From Rhodospirillales bacterium (GTDB taxonomy: Bacteria; Pseudomonadota; Alphaproteobacteria; ATCC43930; CGMCC-115725): 64,000 nucleotides of DNA. The stretch lies in the NCBI GenBank assembly GCA_947473305.1, contig CANJCB010000009.1:62001-126000 (forward strand), read 5' to 3'. Shown here in pieces: positions 47,473 through 57,101 of this stretch (the first letter of the stretch is position 1; the number at the start of each line of letters is the position of its first letter). The position numbers and the translations under genes were made by a program. The notes below the pieces were generated by a model that was not told the origin of the DNA, searched no databases, and saw nothing but the letters and a program-made list of their open reading frames with translations.

Positions 47473-47887
47473 GCGGCGTCTCTTGTGCGTTCTTCTGGCT
47501 GCGGGGCTTTGGGCAGCAGCCCCGGCTGTCTTCGCCGCCGAGGAAAAACCTGGCGCCGATGCGGAAAAAAGCCCGACCTTCGTGCGTTTGCCGGCCATCG
47601 TGCTGCCGGTCGTCGTCGGTAACGAGATCACGCGCCAGATCGGCGTGAACCTGGCGCTGGAGCTCGAGGCGGGCAAGACCGCCGACGATCTGGGGCCGAA
47701 CAGGCGTCGGGTGGTCGATGCCTTCATCCGCGACCTTTACGGCATCTACGACCAGCGTCGAAACGCGACTCGGGCCCTGGATTACGGTCTCATCAAGGAG
47801 CGATTGAAGGATACGGCCACCAAGATCGTCGGCCCGGGATTGATCAAGGAAGTCCTGATCCTCCAGGCTTATGAACACCGTCAATAG
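47447..47887 (+). CDS. Exported protein with FliL-like C-terminal pattern
   Basis: This 146-residue protein has an N-terminal signal or anchor (ISRRRLLCVLLAAGLWAAAP, possible cut after VFA). The following 110 residues show the alternating strand-helix pattern of FliL-type proteins: strand (FVRLPAIVLPVV), a second strand (IGVNLALELE), a helix (RRRVVDAFIRDLYGIY), then a basic helix and a final strand (IKEVLILQAYEHRQ). FliL associates with the flagellar stator, but no other flagellar gene is adjacent here (motAB lie 33 kb away). The similarity is a pattern match only. It overlaps the thiL end by 26 bases. Confidence 0.72.
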   Translation: MQSGGVISRRRLLCVLLAAGLWAAAPAVFAAEEKPGADAEKSPTFVRLPAIVLPVVVGNEITRQIGVNLALELEAGKTADDLGPNRRRVVDAFIRDLYGIYDQRRNATRALDYGLIKERLKDTATKIVGPGLIKEVLILQAYEHRQ

Positions 47888-48016
47888 ATTTACTCAGGCT
47901 TGTGTGCCCTAATCGTGACACATTGGTTGCCTCTACGGCCCAGTTCTGGCATGTTCCCGCGCGCTTTCGTTGGGGGCGGGGTCTCCGACGAATAATAATC
48001 AAAGGATTGATCGCAA

Positions 48017-50110
48017 ATGACCACCGCCTATTGGGTTGTCATCGCTGGAGGAGTGCTGGCGCTGCTTTACGGGCTCGTTACGAGCCGGCAGGTGTTGGCG
48101 GCCGATGCCGGCAACGCCCGCATGCAGGAGATTTCCGCCGCCGTGCAGGAAGGCGCTCGCGCCTACCTCAACCGGCAATACAGCACGATCGGGATCGTCG
48201 GGATCGTGATCCTCGTCGTGCTCACCTATTTCCTCGGTTGGCATGTGGGAGTGGGCTTCCTGATCGGCGCCTTGCTGTCGGGCATTGCCGGCTATATCGG
48301 TATGAACGTGTCGGTACGCGCCAATGTCCGCACCGCGCAGGCAGCCCGCTCCGGGCTCGCTGCGGGCCTGGACATCTCCTTCAAGGCCGGTGCGATTACG
48401 GGCATGCTGGTGGTCGGGCTCGGGCTTCTGGGCGTCGGCCTCTACTACATCTACCTGCGATCCACGATGACGGGCGACAATCTACGCCCGCTGCTCGAGG
48501 CGCTGGTCGCCCTGAGCTTTGGCGCGTCGCTCATTTCAATCTTCGCGCGGCTCGGCGGCGGCATCTTTACCAAGGGCGCCGACGTGGGCGCGGATCTTGT
48601 CGGCAAGGTCGAGGCGGGTATCCCCGAGGATGACCCCCGGAACCCGGCCGTGATCGCCGACAATGTGGGCGACAACGTGGGCGACTGCGCCGGCATGGCC
48701 GCCGACCTCTTCGAGACCTACGCGGTGACGATCGTTGCCACCATGCTTCTGGCGGCGATCTTCTTCACGGGCGCCACGCGCGACGCCATGCTGGTCCTGC
48801 CGCTCGTTATTGGCGCGGTTTGCATCGTTGCTTCGATCATCGGCACCTATTTCGTGAAGCTCGGAAGCAGCAACAACATCATGGCGGCGCTCTACAAGGG
48901 GCTGATCGTCTCGGGTGTGTTGTCCGCCGGCTTCATCGCGGTGGTGATCTCGCAGCTCGTCGGCTTCGACAAGCCGCTGATGCTGTCGAGCGGCATCGCG
49001 ATCACCGGCATAAACCTCTTTGAATGCGCGCTCGTCGGGTTGGTGGTTACCGGCCTCCTGGTGTGGATCACGGAATACTACACCTCGACCGAATACCGTC
49101 CGGTTCGCAGCATCGCCGACAGCTCGCGCACCGGCCATGGCACCAATGTCATCCAGGGTCTTGCGGTCTCCATGGAAGCGACGGCGTTGCCGGTGCTGGT
49201 GATCAGCGCGGGCATCATCTTCGCCTACACCTATGCTGGCCTCTTCGGCATCGCTGTGGCAGCGACCACCATGCTGGCGCTGGCCGGTATGATCGTGGCG
49301 CTTGATGCCTACGGTCCGGTCACCGACAACGCCGGCGGCATCGCCGAGATGGCCGACCTGCCGAAGGACGTCCGTAAGACGACGGATGCGCTCGACGCGG
49401 TGGGCAACACGACGAAGGCCGTCACCAAGGGCTATGCCATCGGTTCGGCTGGCCTCGCCTCGCTGGTGCTTTTCGCGGCCTATACCGAGGATCTGAAGCA
49501 TTATTTCCCGAACTTGAAGGTCGAGTTCGCGCTTCAGAACCCCTATGTGGTGATCGGCCTCTTTATCGGCGGCCTGCTGCCTTATCTCTTCGGGTCGATG
49601 GGCATGACCGCGGTCGGTCGTGCTGCGGGCTCCGTGGTGGTGGAAGTGCGCCGCCAGTTCAAGGAGATCCCGGGGATCATGGAAGGCACGGCGAAGCCCG
49701 ATTACGGCCGCGCCGTCGATCTGCTGACCAAGGCCGCGATCAAGGAAATGATCATCCCGTCGCTCCTGCCGGTGCTGGCGCCCGTGGTGCTCTACTTCGT
49801 GATCAATGCGATCGCGGGGCAGGCCCAGGCATTCAGCTCCTTGGGTGCGATGCTTCTCGGCACCATCGTCACGGGCCTCTTCGTCGCCCTCTCGATGACC
49901 TCGGGCGGCGGCGCCTGGGACAATGCCAAGAAGTACATCGAGGAAGGCCATCACGGCGGCAAGGGCTCGGACGCCCATAAGGCCGCGGTGACCGGCGACA
50001 CCGTCGGCGATCCCTACAAGGACACCGCTGGTCCTGCCGTCAATCCGATGATCAAGATCACCAATATCGTGGCGATCCTGCTCCTGGCGATCCTGTCGGC
50101 AAGCCACTAA
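48017..50110 (+). CDS. hppA: Membrane-bound proton-translocating pyrophosphatase
   Basis: This 697-residue enzyme of about 16 helices couples pyrophosphate hydrolysis to ion pumping across the inner membrane. The substrate site is complete: [40 protein letters not shown] and the C-terminal NAKKYIEEG plus [18 protein letters not shown]. Lys467 in [14 protein letters not shown] marks the K+-independent proton-pumping subclass (Ala there marks K+-dependent forms). The 128-base leader carries the promoter, which is not clearly assignable. A strong terminator follows. Confidence 0.98.
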   Translation: MTTAYWVVIAGGVLALLYGLVTSRQVLAADAGNARMQEISAAVQEGARAYLNRQYSTIGIVGIVILVVLTYFLGWHVGVGFLIGALLSGIAGYIGMNVSVRANVRTAQAARSGLAAGLDISFKAGAITGMLVVGLGLLGVGLYYIYLRSTMTGDNLRPLLEALVALSFGASLISIFARLGGGIFTKGADVGADLVGKVEAGIPEDDPRNPAVIADNVGDNVGDCAGMAADLFETYAVTIVATMLLAAIFFTGATRDAMLVLPLVIGAVCIVASIIGTYFVKLGSSNNIMAALYKGLIVSGVLSAGFIAVVISQLVGFDKPLMLSSGIAITGINLFECALVGLVVTGLLVWITEYYTSTEYRPVRSIADSSRTGHGTNVIQGLAVSMEATALPVLVISAGIIFAYTYAGLFGIAVAATTMLALAGMIVALDAYGPVTDNAGGIAEMADLPKDVRKTTDALDAVGNTTKAVTKGYAIGSAGLASLVLFAAYTEDLKHYFPNLKVEFALQNPYVVIGLFIGGLLPYLFGSMGMTAVGRAAGSVVVEVRRQFKEIPGIMEGTAKPDYGRAVDLLTKAAIKEMIIPSLLPVLAPVVLYFVINAIAGQAQAFSSLGAMLLGTIVTGLFVALSMTSGGGAWDNAKKYIEEGHHGGKGSDAHKAAVTGDTVGDPYKDTAGPAVNPMIKITNIVAILLLAILSASH

Positions 50111-50130
50111 GCGTTAATATCCGACAACGA

Positions 50131-50166
50131 AAACCCCGAAGGAGCGATCCTTCGGGGTTTTTTCTT
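50131..50166 (+). terminator. Intrinsic terminator after hppA
   Basis: An 11 to 13-base stem (AACCCCGAAGGA-type arms, ACCCCGAAGGA with TCCTTCGGGGT) with a GCGA tetraloop leads into TTTTTTCTT. It sits 20 bases after the hppA stop. Confidence 0.93.
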
Positions 50167-50199
50167 GCCTCTTATGAGCGGATCGGGCGGCGGGCTGGC

Positions 50200-50691
50200 T
50201 CAGGGGCCGCCGGGGCCGCCCGGATTGTTGCTGGTCGTGCGGCCGGCGAGCGGGTTGAACCGGCCGAAATTGCCGACGAGCTGCTCGATGATCGTAATTT
50301 CGTGGCCAGGAGCAGGCGTGGTGCGCTCGACCGGAACCACGTTCTTCGCATCCTTCAACCCAAGCTGCCGGACCCCTTGGACGACACCGTCATCGTTGAA
50401 GGCGATCTCGACCACTTCCTGATCGACGATCTGGGTCTTGAGGAAGGCGAGGTTCTGGGTCTTGGCGCTGACATAAAGCCAGGTGTTCTTGTCGAAGCTG
50501 GGGATCAGGGAGGGAGACCCCAGGATTTGGGTCACCTCGTCTCGGGTCGTCTCGCCGGCCTTGATCTGCGCCAGCCGTTCCGGGGGCGGCAAATTGCCCC
50601 GCTGGTCGACCGTCGGCGAGCAGGCCGTAAGCGCGAAGAGGGCCCCTCCCATAAGGAGCAGAGACCGGAGGCGGGGACAAAACTCCATCAT
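50200..50691 (-). CDS. bamE: Outer membrane protein assembly lipoprotein BamE
   Basis: This 163-residue lipoprotein of the BAM complex has a signal peptide ending in a lipobox (LFALTAC). A SmpA/OmlA domain follows, with IKAGETTRDEVTQILGSP and WLYVSAKTQNLAFL. The C-terminus is a low-complexity Asn-Pro-Gly tail. ATGs at 50691 and 50688 are both possible; the longer frame upstream lacks a signal peptide at its start. It is divergent from the bc1 chaperone gene. Confidence 0.94.
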   Translation of the reverse strand: MMEFCPRLRSLLLMGGALFALTACSPTVDQRGNLPPPERLAQIKAGETTRDEVTQILGSPSLIPSFDKNTWLYVSAKTQNLAFLKTQIVDQEVVEIAFNDDGVVQGVRQLGLKDAKNVVPVERTTPAPGHEITIIEQLVGNFGRFNPLAGRTTSNNPGGPGGP

Positions 50692-50819
50692 GCGATTGAA
50701 ACCCAAGAGACAGCACTGTATGTGAGGGCAACTTGTGCGCCCCTCGAGCAGGGCTGTCAATAATCAGCACGGAAGGCCCATGAGAGCGGTTTGTTCCCTT
50801 GTTTTAGCGAGTTCCTCCC

Positions 50820-51362
50820 ATGAGGCTTGACCGTCTTTTCCGGCGGGACGCTCACCGGGACGCGGCGCTGTCGCTCTATAATCGCGTCGTATCCCAGGCG
50901 CGCGAGGAGGGGTTCTATCGCGCCTTGGGCGTGCCCGATACGCTCGACGGGCGCTTCGAGATGATCGCGCTCCACGCTTTCCTGGTGCTCAATCGCCTGA
51001 AGCGCGAAGGGGCGGCTGCCACCGGTCTTGGGCAGGCGCTTTTCGACATCATGTTCGCCGATCTCGATCGCGGCTTGCGGGAGATGGGCGCGGGCGATCT
51101 CGGCGTGGGCCGCCATGTGAAATACATGGTCGAAGCTTTCTACGGCCGGGTGCGCGCCTACGAACAGGGACTGACGGAAGAAGGAAAGGCGCTGGAGACG
51201 GCGCTTGGCCGCAATCTCTACGGCACCGCCACCCCTGGAGCGGAGCAGCTTGCCCTCGTCGTTAGCTATGTGCTGGAGCAGGTGGCCACGCTCGCCGATC
51301 AGCCGTGGCTGGATCTGTCGCGCGGCAATGTGAGATTCAGCGCCTTGGAGACGGGGCGATGA
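50820..51362 (+). CDS. Ubiquinol-cytochrome c chaperone family protein
   Basis: This 180-residue protein matches the CBP3/UQCC1 family, needed in mitochondria for cytochrome b translation and bc1 assembly. Recognisable stretches are ALSLYNRVVSQAREEGFY, GRFEMIALHAFLVLNRL, ALFDIMFADLDRGLREMG and DLGVGRHVKYMVEAFYGR. A role in bc1 complex assembly is inferred from the family. The downstream yceD gene overlaps it by 4 bases (ATGA). Confidence 0.92.
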   Translation: MRLDRLFRRDAHRDAALSLYNRVVSQAREEGFYRALGVPDTLDGRFEMIALHAFLVLNRLKREGAAATGLGQALFDIMFADLDRGLREMGAGDLGVGRHVKYMVEAFYGRVRAYEQGLTEEGKALETALGRNLYGTATPGAEQLALVVSYVLEQVATLADQPWLDLSRGNVRFSALETGR

Positions 51363-51901
51363 CGGGGGCATCCGCGGCGCCGGAATTCTCTTATCCGGTC
51401 TCTGTCGCGCGCCTCCCGAAAGAGCCTTCTGTTTACAAGCTTAAGGCGAAGCCGGCTGAAAGGACGGCCTTGGCGAGCCGTTTCGGCATCGTCTCGATCG
51501 AACGCCTGGAGGCGGAAGTCGTGCTTCGGCCGGTCGCCGGCGGCATGGTCCGTCTCGATGCGACCCTTGAGGCCGATGTGGTCCAGGCCTGCGTCGTCAC
51601 CCTCGATCCCGTTGAAGCCAGCGTGGTCGAGACCTTCGCGCTTCTCTACGGCGATGTTGCGGAGGAGGAGGAAATCCTCCAAGGCGACGAGGAACTGGTG
51701 GTCGAACCCCTGGAAGACGACGTGATCGATCTGGGGGAAGCCGTAGCCCAGCAGCTGTCCCTCGGCCTCGATCCCTATCCGAGGTCTCCGGCCGCCGCCG
51801 CTGCGCTTGACGAGGGGCAAGCAGAGGCGGTGGAAGCATCCCGATCGCCCTTCGCGGCCCTGGCCGGCAGGGCCAAGGCCGATCCACCCAAGAAGAACTG
51901 A
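51359..51901 (+). CDS. yceD: YceD/DUF177 family protein
   Basis: This 180-residue protein is of the family always found just before rpmF and linked to 23S rRNA or ribosome assembly. The central [15 protein letters not shown] corresponds to the conserved C-V-T/R-C-L region, although only one of the usual two Cys is present. The following [21 protein letters not shown] is typical. The start is the overlapping ATG at 51359. Confidence 0.93.
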   Translation: MTGASAAPEFSYPVSVARLPKEPSVYKLKAKPAERTALASRFGIVSIERLEAEVVLRPVAGGMVRLDATLEADVVQACVVTLDPVEASVVETFALLYGDVAEEEEILQGDEELVVEPLEDDVIDLGEAVAQQLSLGLDPYPRSPAAAAALDEGQAEAVEASRSPFAALAGRAKADPPKKN

Positions 51902-51992
51902 GCCCACTCCGGCCAAGAGAGTTGCCACCGGAGGGGTTTTTCGCTACTTACCAGCAGCCCTAGTCCATTTGGACCGATGCGAGTTAATTAAA

Positions 51993-52181
51993 ATGGCAGT
52001 TCCAAAGAAAAAAGTCTCCAAGTCACAGCGCAACCAGCGCCGTGCGCACCATGCCTTGACGCCCGCGAGCTACAGCGAATGCTCGAATTGCGGCGAACTG
52101 AAGCGTCCTCATCATATCTGCGGTGCCTGCGGACATTATGATGGTCGCGAGGTTGTGGCGGTCTCGTCCGAGACGGCATAA
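51993..52181 (+). CDS. rpmF: 50S ribosomal protein L32
   Basis: This 62-residue ribosomal protein begins [19 protein letters not shown]. Its zinc site has [20 protein letters not shown] (Cys-x2-Cys and Cys-x2-Cys). It lies 91 bases after yceD and 26 before plsX, the conserved yceD-rpmF-plsX-fabH order that ties ribosome and lipid synthesis together. Confidence 0.98.
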   Translation: MAVPKKKVSKSQRNQRRAHHALTPASYSECSNCGELKRPHHICGACGHYDGREVVAVSSETA

Positions 52182-52207
52182 GTCGAGTTGGCAGGGGACA
52201 TGCCAGC

Positions 52208-53254
52208 TTGACGGAGCGCATTGTCATCGCGTTGGACGCCATGGGCGGCGATCATGCGCCTGACATGGTGATCAAGGGCGCGAATATTGCCCTCCAGCGT
52301 TTCCCCCAGGTCGATTTCCTGCTCTTCGGTCAACCGGCGAAGATCGAGCCTCTTCTGGCACGATATCCGAAGGTGGCTCAGCGCGCCCAGATCCGCGCGA
52401 CCGAGGACGTGGTGACGAGCGAGGCGAAGCCATCGATCGCATTGCGCACCGGGCGGCGTTCCAGCATGCGGCTGGCGCTCGACGCGGTGGCGTCGGGCGA
52501 GGCCCATTGCGCGGTCTCTGCCGGTAACACCGGCGCGCTTATGGCCATGGCGAAATTCGCCCTCAGAATGTTGCCCGGCATCGACAGGCCGGCAATCGCT
52601 TCGTTCTTTCCGACAAGGCGCGGGGAGAGCGTGATGCTCGATCTCGGCGCCAATGTGGAATGCGATGCCGACAACCTCGTGCAATTCGCGCTGATGGGCG
52701 ACGTTTTTGCCCGGACCGTCCTGGGACTGGTCAGGCCCACAGTCGGGCTTCTCAACGTCGGCTCCGAAGACCTGAAGGGGCATGACACCGTAAGGGCCGC
52801 CGCCGCCCGGCTCAGAGGCGGCCTCTCGCCCATCGCCTTCCATGGTTTCATCGAAGGGGACGATATCGCCGCGGGCACTGTCGATGTGGTCGTCACGGAC
52901 GGCTTTACCGGCAATGTGGCGATCAAGACAGCCGAAGGCACCGCCCGGCTCTTTTCCGAATTCCTGCGCGCGTCTTTCGCCCATACGCTGCTCGCCAAGA
53001 TCGGCTATCTCTTCGCGCGCGGCGCCCTGCGCCGCCTGAAGGAACGGCTCGATCCCAGGGCCTATAACGGCGCGGTCTTCCTTGGCCTCGCCGGGATCGC
53101 GGTGAAGAGCCACGGCGGCGCCGACGAATTGGGCTTCGCCAATGCCATCGGTGTCGCGGTCGATCTCAAGGTCAATGGCTTCCTTGAAAAGATCCGCGAC
53201 GAGCTTGCCCGCCTCAATGCCCTTCAAGCCCCGCCACAGACGGCCGCTCTCTGA
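52208..53254 (+). CDS. plsX: Phosphate acyltransferase PlsX
   Basis: This 348-residue enzyme makes acyl-phosphate from acyl-ACP for phospholipid synthesis. Family signatures are [50 protein letters not shown] and [18 protein letters not shown]. The TTG at 52208 is the best start because [14 protein letters not shown] follows directly; GGCAGGGGAC lies about 8-10 bases before it. fabH follows after 1 base. Confidence 0.97.
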   Translation: MTERIVIALDAMGGDHAPDMVIKGANIALQRFPQVDFLLFGQPAKIEPLLARYPKVAQRAQIRATEDVVTSEAKPSIALRTGRRSSMRLALDAVASGEAHCAVSAGNTGALMAMAKFALRMLPGIDRPAIASFFPTRRGESVMLDLGANVECDADNLVQFALMGDVFARTVLGLVRPTVGLLNVGSEDLKGHDTVRAAAARLRGGLSPIAFHGFIEGDDIAAGTVDVVVTDGFTGNVAIKTAEGTARLFSEFLRASFAHTLLAKIGYLFARGALRRLKERLDPRAYNGAVFLGLAGIAVKSHGGADELGFANAIGVAVDLKVNGFLEKIRDELARLNALQAPPQTAAL

Positions 53255-53255
53255 A

Positions 53256-54233
53256 ATGACAAAAATTCGATCGCAGGTCGCCGGTTGTGGGGCCTATCTC
53301 CCCGACCGCGTCATCACCAACGCGGAACTCGCCGGCCGGCTCGACACCTCCGACGAGTGGATCACCCAGCGCACCGGCATCACCCAGCGCCATGTGGCCG
53401 CGGAGGGGCAGCTCACGTCGGACTTGGCGCTGCGCGCAGCGCGCCGTGCGCTGGAAGCGGCCGGCATGCGCGGGGACGACCTCGATCTCATCGTGCTGGC
53501 GACGGCCACTCCCGACAATACCTTCCCGGCCACCGCGACCAAGGTCCAGGCGATGCTCGGGATGACCAAGGGCGCGGCCTTCGATGTCCAGGCGGTTTGC
53601 TCCGGCTTCGTCTATGCGCTGTCGACGGCGGACAATTTCATCAAAGCCGGCCAGGCGAAGAACGCGCTGGTGATCGGCGCCGAGACTTTTTCCCGCATCC
53701 TCGATTGGGAGGACCGCGGCACCTGCGTGCTTTTCGGCGATGGCGCCGGGGCGGTGGTGTTGCGTGGCGTGCCGAGCGAGGGGTCGAACGCGGAACGCGG
53801 GATCCTGTCCACCCATCTCCATTCCGACGGTTCCAACTACGACATGCTCTATGTCGATGGGGGGCCGTCGCTCTCGCAGACGACCGGGCATTTGCGCATG
53901 GAAGGCAAGGAAGTCTTCCGCCATGCCGTGCAGCGGTTGGCGGAGGTCGTGGACGAGGCGCTGGAGCACAACAAGCTGTCCTACGGCGATGTGGATTGGC
54001 TGGTGCCGCATCAGGCCAATCGCCGGATCATCGAAAGCATGGGCCGCAAGCTCGGTCTTCCGCCCGAGAAGGTGGTCGTGACGATCGACCGCCATGCCAA
54101 TACTTCCGCCGCTTCCATTCCCCTGGCGCTCGCCGAAGCGACCGGCGACGGCCGCATCGAAAAAGGCCAGCTCGTTCTGGTCGAAGCGATGGGCGGCGGC
54201 TTCACCTGGGGCGCCAGCCTGATCCGCTGGTAG
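53256..54233 (+). CDS. fabH: 3-oxoacyl-ACP synthase III (FabH)
   Basis: This 325-residue enzyme starts fatty-acid synthesis by condensing acetyl-CoA with malonyl-ACP. The catalytic triad is Cys115 in [12 protein letters not shown], His252 in [10 protein letters not shown] and Asn282 in [27 protein letters not shown] is the usual N-terminal signature. The start is the ATG 1 base after the plsX stop. Confidence 0.98.
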   Translation: MTKIRSQVAGCGAYLPDRVITNAELAGRLDTSDEWITQRTGITQRHVAAEGQLTSDLALRAARRALEAAGMRGDDLDLIVLATATPDNTFPATATKVQAMLGMTKGAAFDVQAVCSGFVYALSTADNFIKAGQAKNALVIGAETFSRILDWEDRGTCVLFGDGAGAVVLRGVPSEGSNAERGILSTHLHSDGSNYDMLYVDGGPSLSQTTGHLRMEGKEVFRHAVQRLAEVVDEALEHNKLSYGDVDWLVPHQANRRIIESMGRKLGLPPEKVVVTIDRHANTSAASIPLALAEATGDGRIEKGQLVLVEAMGGGFTWGASLIRW

Positions 54234-54280
54234 GCCTGCGACTCGGCCCCACTTCAATAAATCTGGGCAACGCTCTGTAA

Positions 54281-54309
54281 TTGACGGATTTCCTGTCAAA
54301 CGGTACCCT
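54281..54309 (+). promoter_or_regulatory. Candidate sigma-70-type promoter of ihfA
   Basis: TTGACG and TACCCT are separated by 17 bases, 28 bases before the ihfA ATG. The -35 is good (5 of 6 to TTGACA) and the -10 weak. Confidence 0.45.
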
Positions 54310-54337
54310 CTTGAAAATACATGGGGGAGGATAATCC

Positions 54338-54667
54338 ATGACCGGACAGACTGTGACGCGGGCGCAGCTGAGCGAAGCGGTGTACCAGGAGGTGGGATTG
54401 TCCCGAAACGAGTCGGCGGAACTCGTTGAATCGGTACTCAACCAGATCGCCGATGCGCTTGCGCAGGGCGAAATGGTCAAGATTTCTTCCTTCGGAAGTT
54501 TCTCAGTTCGCAGCAAAAGCAAGCGGATAGGGCGTAATCCTAAGACTGGAACTGAGGTTCCGATCAATCCCCGCCGTGTCCTGGTCTTCCGCGCGTCCCA
54601 TGTCCTGAAAGATCAGATCAATGGGTCGCTTGCGAAGCCCCGTTCCGGCCGGACTGGCGGCGCGTGA
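54338..54667 (+). CDS. ihfA: Integration host factor subunit alpha
   Basis: This 109-residue nucleoid protein bends DNA strongly as a heterodimer with IHF-beta. The HU/IHF signature ([20 protein letters not shown] followed by PKTGTEVPI) contains the intercalating Pro of the arm. The C-terminal tail [13 protein letters not shown] is about 10 residues longer than in E. coli. A good GGGGGAGG lies before the ATG. It is coupled by GTGA to the MerR gene, as in other alphaproteobacteria and gammaproteobacteria. Confidence 0.97.
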   Translation: MTGQTVTRAQLSEAVYQEVGLSRNESAELVESVLNQIADALAQGEMVKISSFGSFSVRSKSKRIGRNPKTGTEVPINPRRVLVFRASHVLKDQINGSLAKPRSGRTGGA

Positions 54668-55104
54668 CGATGGATCTTTTCGAGCCGCTGGCGCCGAAGG
54701 CGTCGGGTAAGGCGGCCGGAGCGTTCCGCACGATCAGCGAAGTTGCCCAGGAACTCGACGTGCCCCAGCATGTGCTGCGTTTCTGGGAATCGAAATTCAC
54801 CCAGGTAAAACCTCTGAAGCGCGGGGGCGGGCGGCGCTACTATCGTCCCGAGGACGTGGCGATCCTTCGCCGCATCCGCCAATGCCTTTACGATGAAGGT
54901 TATACGATCAAGGGCGTGCAGAAACTGCTGCGCGAGGGTGCGCTTAAGGGGGCCGTCTCTCAAGCGCCGGCTGCCGCCATCGACAATCCTGGGATCCTGG
55001 AGCCCGCGCCGGAGAGCAGCGCGGATACGCAATCCCTGCTTGGCCAATTGCGCGCGGAACTCGTGGAACTCCGGGACATGCTCGCTCGTGGAGCGGGGGA
55101 TTGA
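54664..55104 (+). CDS. MerR-family transcriptional regulator
   Basis: This 146-residue regulator has a MerR winged helix at residues about 15-85 ([52 protein letters not shown]). A short C-terminal helix ([19 protein letters not shown]) for dimerisation follows, with no metal-binding cysteines. The translation start is either GTG at 54664 (overlapping ihfA) or ATG at 54670. The same gene pair precedes tRNA-Pro in many alphaproteobacteria. Targets are unknown. Confidence 0.93.
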   Translation: MTMDLFEPLAPKASGKAAGAFRTISEVAQELDVPQHVLRFWESKFTQVKPLKRGGGRRYYRPEDVAILRRIRQCLYDEGYTIKGVQKLLREGALKGAVSQAPAAAIDNPGILEPAPESSADTQSLLGQLRAELVELRDMLARGAGD

Positions 55105-55177
55105 AAAGGCTCGCTTTACCGCGTTGCATCCCGACACCGCCGCCCCTATAGTCGCGCCCGTCGGCAGCCGCCCGTTA

Positions 55178-55254
55178 CGGGCATTAGCGCAGCCTGGTAG
55201 CGCACCAGCATGGGGTGCTGGGGGTCGTCAGTTCGAATCTGACATGCCCGACCA
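55178..55254 (+). tRNA. tRNA-Pro(GGG)
   Basis: The 77-base gene folds as a full cloverleaf. The acceptor is CGGGCAT with ATGCCCG (55178-55184 and 55244-55250), the D-arm GCGC/GCGC, and the anticodon stem CCAGC/GCTGG with loop ATGGGGT. GGG at 55212-55214 is the anticodon, and TTCGAAT lies in the T-loop. CCA is encoded at 55252-55254. It reads the proline codons CCC and CCU. Confidence 0.97.
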
Positions 55255-55284
55255 ACGACATCTCCGTAGCGGCTGCGGAGCGAC

Positions 55285-55325
55285 AAGGGCCGGCGCGCTT
55301 TGGCGACGCCGGCCCTTTCATTTTA
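55285..55325 (+). terminator. Intrinsic terminator after tRNA-Pro
   Basis: An 11-base perfect stem (AAGGGCCGGCG with CGCCGGCCCTT) with an 11-base loop is followed by TCATTTT. It ends the tRNA transcript just before the acyltransferase gene. Confidence 0.85.
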
Positions 55326-55348
55326 GCTGAGGCAGAGGCGGGAACCCT

Positions 55349-56476
55349 TTGGAGCGGCGGAATAATTTTGATCTTCTGCGCCTGCTCGCCGCGATCAGCG
55401 TCATTTTTTCTCACGCCTATCTGATCGCCGAAGGGACGCAGGACCGCGAACCCTTCTATTGGCTGACCGGCCATCAGACCATCCTGGGCGTCGTCGGCGT
55501 CTTCATCTTTTTCACGATGAGCGGCTTCCTCGTCACCCAGAGCTTCGAGGCTACCGGCTCGCCGATTCGCTATGCGGCGAAACGGCTTTTGAGGATCTAT
55601 CCGGGCTATATCGCCTGCCTCCTGGTCCTTGCCTTCGTCCTGGGGCCGCTGGTCACGAGCCTGCCGCTTGCCGACTATTTTTCTCATCCTCAGTTCCGGA
55701 CCTTCCTGATCTGGAACCTGATGATGGATCCCAATCAGAACGGCCTGCCGGGAGTGGCCTTCACCGGCAATTCGGTGGGGCAGGTGGTGGACGGCCCGCT
55801 GTGGACGCTGCCCTGCGAGCTCTTGATGTATGCGCTCGTCATGCTTCTCGGCATGGCCCGACTCTTGACCTTCAAGGCGCTGGGCGTTTTGCTGGCCCTC
55901 GGCTTGGTCTGCGTCGGCTTCGACACCACCAAGAGCGACGATCTGATGGGTAGCGTCGGCTGGTTGATGCCCTTCTTCGTTGCAGGCGCCGCGCTCTACA
56001 AACTCCAGGGGACCCGGCTCTTCGAGGGGAAATGGGCGCTGGCGGCTTTGGGCGGTCTTGTCGTTTCCGGCATGTTGGGGGGCCTGGACCTGCCATTTCC
56101 CCCCTTCATCCTGCTTTTTCCCCTCTTCGGCAGCTATCTGACGATCTGGCTCGCGCTGACCCCCAGGCTGCCGGTCGTTCCCGCGGCCCGGTGGGGGGAT
56201 TTCTCCTACGGCCTCTATATCTATGGCTGGCCGGCCGAGCAGCTTCTGGCCTGGGCCAGCGGCGGTGCGTTAGGTCCCCTGGCGCTTTTCCTGGGCGCCT
56301 TGCTGCTGAGCCTGGTCCTGTCGGCGCTGTCCTGGCATCTCATCGAAAAGCGGGCGTTGCGGCTGAAGCCACGCTCCCTTCACTCCGCGAGCAAGGCCCG
56401 TCCGGCGGGCGTCAGTTTGCAGACCAGCCAATCGGGCTTCAGCGGGTTGGAGAACCAAGGCTCCGCCCAGCCCTGA
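55349..56476 (+). CDS. Acyltransferase-3 family membrane protein (OafA/YrhL type)
   Basis: This 375-residue protein of about ten helices has the acyltransferase-3 signatures. RRNNFDLLRLLAAISVIFSH includes the conserved Arg and His, and VFIFFTMSGFLVTQSFEATG is typical, as is the RLLRIYPGYIACLL helix. It would move an acyl group, usually acetyl, onto an envelope polysaccharide or glycolipid. The TTG at 55349 is chosen because the family starts with this ERRNNFD-type sequence. The substrate is unknown. Its last 97 bases overlap the convergent small gene at 56380-56628. Confidence 0.9.
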   Translation: MERRNNFDLLRLLAAISVIFSHAYLIAEGTQDREPFYWLTGHQTILGVVGVFIFFTMSGFLVTQSFEATGSPIRYAAKRLLRIYPGYIACLLVLAFVLGPLVTSLPLADYFSHPQFRTFLIWNLMMDPNQNGLPGVAFTGNSVGQVVDGPLWTLPCELLMYALVMLLGMARLLTFKALGVLLALGLVCVGFDTTKSDDLMGSVGWLMPFFVAGAALYKLQGTRLFEGKWALAALGGLVVSGMLGGLDLPFPPFILLFPLFGSYLTIWLALTPRLPVVPAARWGDFSYGLYIYGWPAEQLLAWASGGALGPLALFLGALLLSLVLSALSWHLIEKRALRLKPRSLHSASKARPAGVSLQTSQSGFSGLENQGSAQP

Positions 56477-56628
56477 TCGAGGCAGGCCCGAACCGTTCCG
56501 GAACTGATCTGCTGGCCGTGGCGATCGAACAGGGGAAGCTTGCCGCCAGGCTGGTCCAACCCGCGCTTCAGCCAGTCGCGTTGGGCTGTCGTCGGCTGCC
56601 TTGTCGTCTGCTCGGTCGTAAGCGTCAT
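56380..56628 (-). CDS. Small conserved hypothetical protein of 82 residues
   Basis: The protein is hydrophilic, with a probable winged-helix-like layout: helix QRDWLKRGLDQPGGKLPLF, helix ISSGTVRACLDQGW, then a short strand and a C-terminal helix (KPDWLVCKLTPAGRALLAE) as in small winged-helix domains. LTPAGRALL is the kind of strand-turn ending seen in MarR/PadR-like folds. I recall similar short proteins in alphaproteobacterial genomes but no named family. It overlaps the acyltransferase 3' end by 97 bases on the opposite strand, so its reality rests on its sensible composition. Confidence 0.6.
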   Translation of the reverse strand: MTLTTEQTTRQPTTAQRDWLKRGLDQPGGKLPLFDRHGQQISSGTVRACLDQGWAEPWFSNPLKPDWLVCKLTPAGRALLAE

Positions 56629-56714
56629 GATCGGCCTGGAAATAAGGTGCGAGATTGGTGATGGTATGACGCTTTGGGGGGCCTCGCCAAGATGGCGGGA
56701 GGGGAGAGCGACCG

Positions 56715-57065
56715 ATGACCGCGATGTTCGTCTATGTCACCGCCGCCGATGCCGAAGAGGCGCGCCAGATCGGCCTGACCGTTGTGCGCGAAAGACTGGC
56801 CGCCTGCGCCAACGTGCTGGGGGGCATGACCTCGATCTTCCGCTGGCGTGGCGCCGTGGAGGAATCCACGGAGGCAGTCCTGATCATGAAGACGGAGAAT
56901 GACCGTCTTCCGCAACTTATCGACCGGGTGAAGGCGCTCCATTCCTACGAGAGCCCCTGTGTCGTCGCCATGCCGATTGCCCAGGGCGACGCCGCTTTTC
57001 TGCACTGGATTCGCGATGAGACGCGCGAGGGGCGCGAGTCGACCGGATTGCCGGACATCGACTGA
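56715..57065 (+). CDS. cutA: Divalent-cation tolerance protein CutA
   Basis: This 116-residue protein forms trimers with a PII-like ferredoxin fold. CutA signatures are FVYVTAADAEEARQIG, RLAACANVLGGMTSIFRWRG and LHSYESPCVVAMPI. The Cys in AACAN is the conserved family residue. Copper tolerance gave it its name but the physiological role remains unclear. It is followed 36 bases later by the MFS exporter gene. Confidence 0.96.
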   Translation: MTAMFVYVTAADAEEARQIGLTVVRERLAACANVLGGMTSIFRWRGAVEESTEAVLIMKTENDRLPQLIDRVKALHSYESPCVVAMPIAQGDAAFLHWIRDETREGRESTGLPDID

Positions 57066-57101
57066 AGTGGCAGTTTGACCGTCAAAGCCCCTGGAGGAAC
57101 G

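Noticed and set aside
48536-50107. 523-codon minus-strand frame opposite hppA
   Set aside because: It is the antisense of a highly conserved membrane protein; the His/Asp/Arg-rich sequence has no family resemblance.
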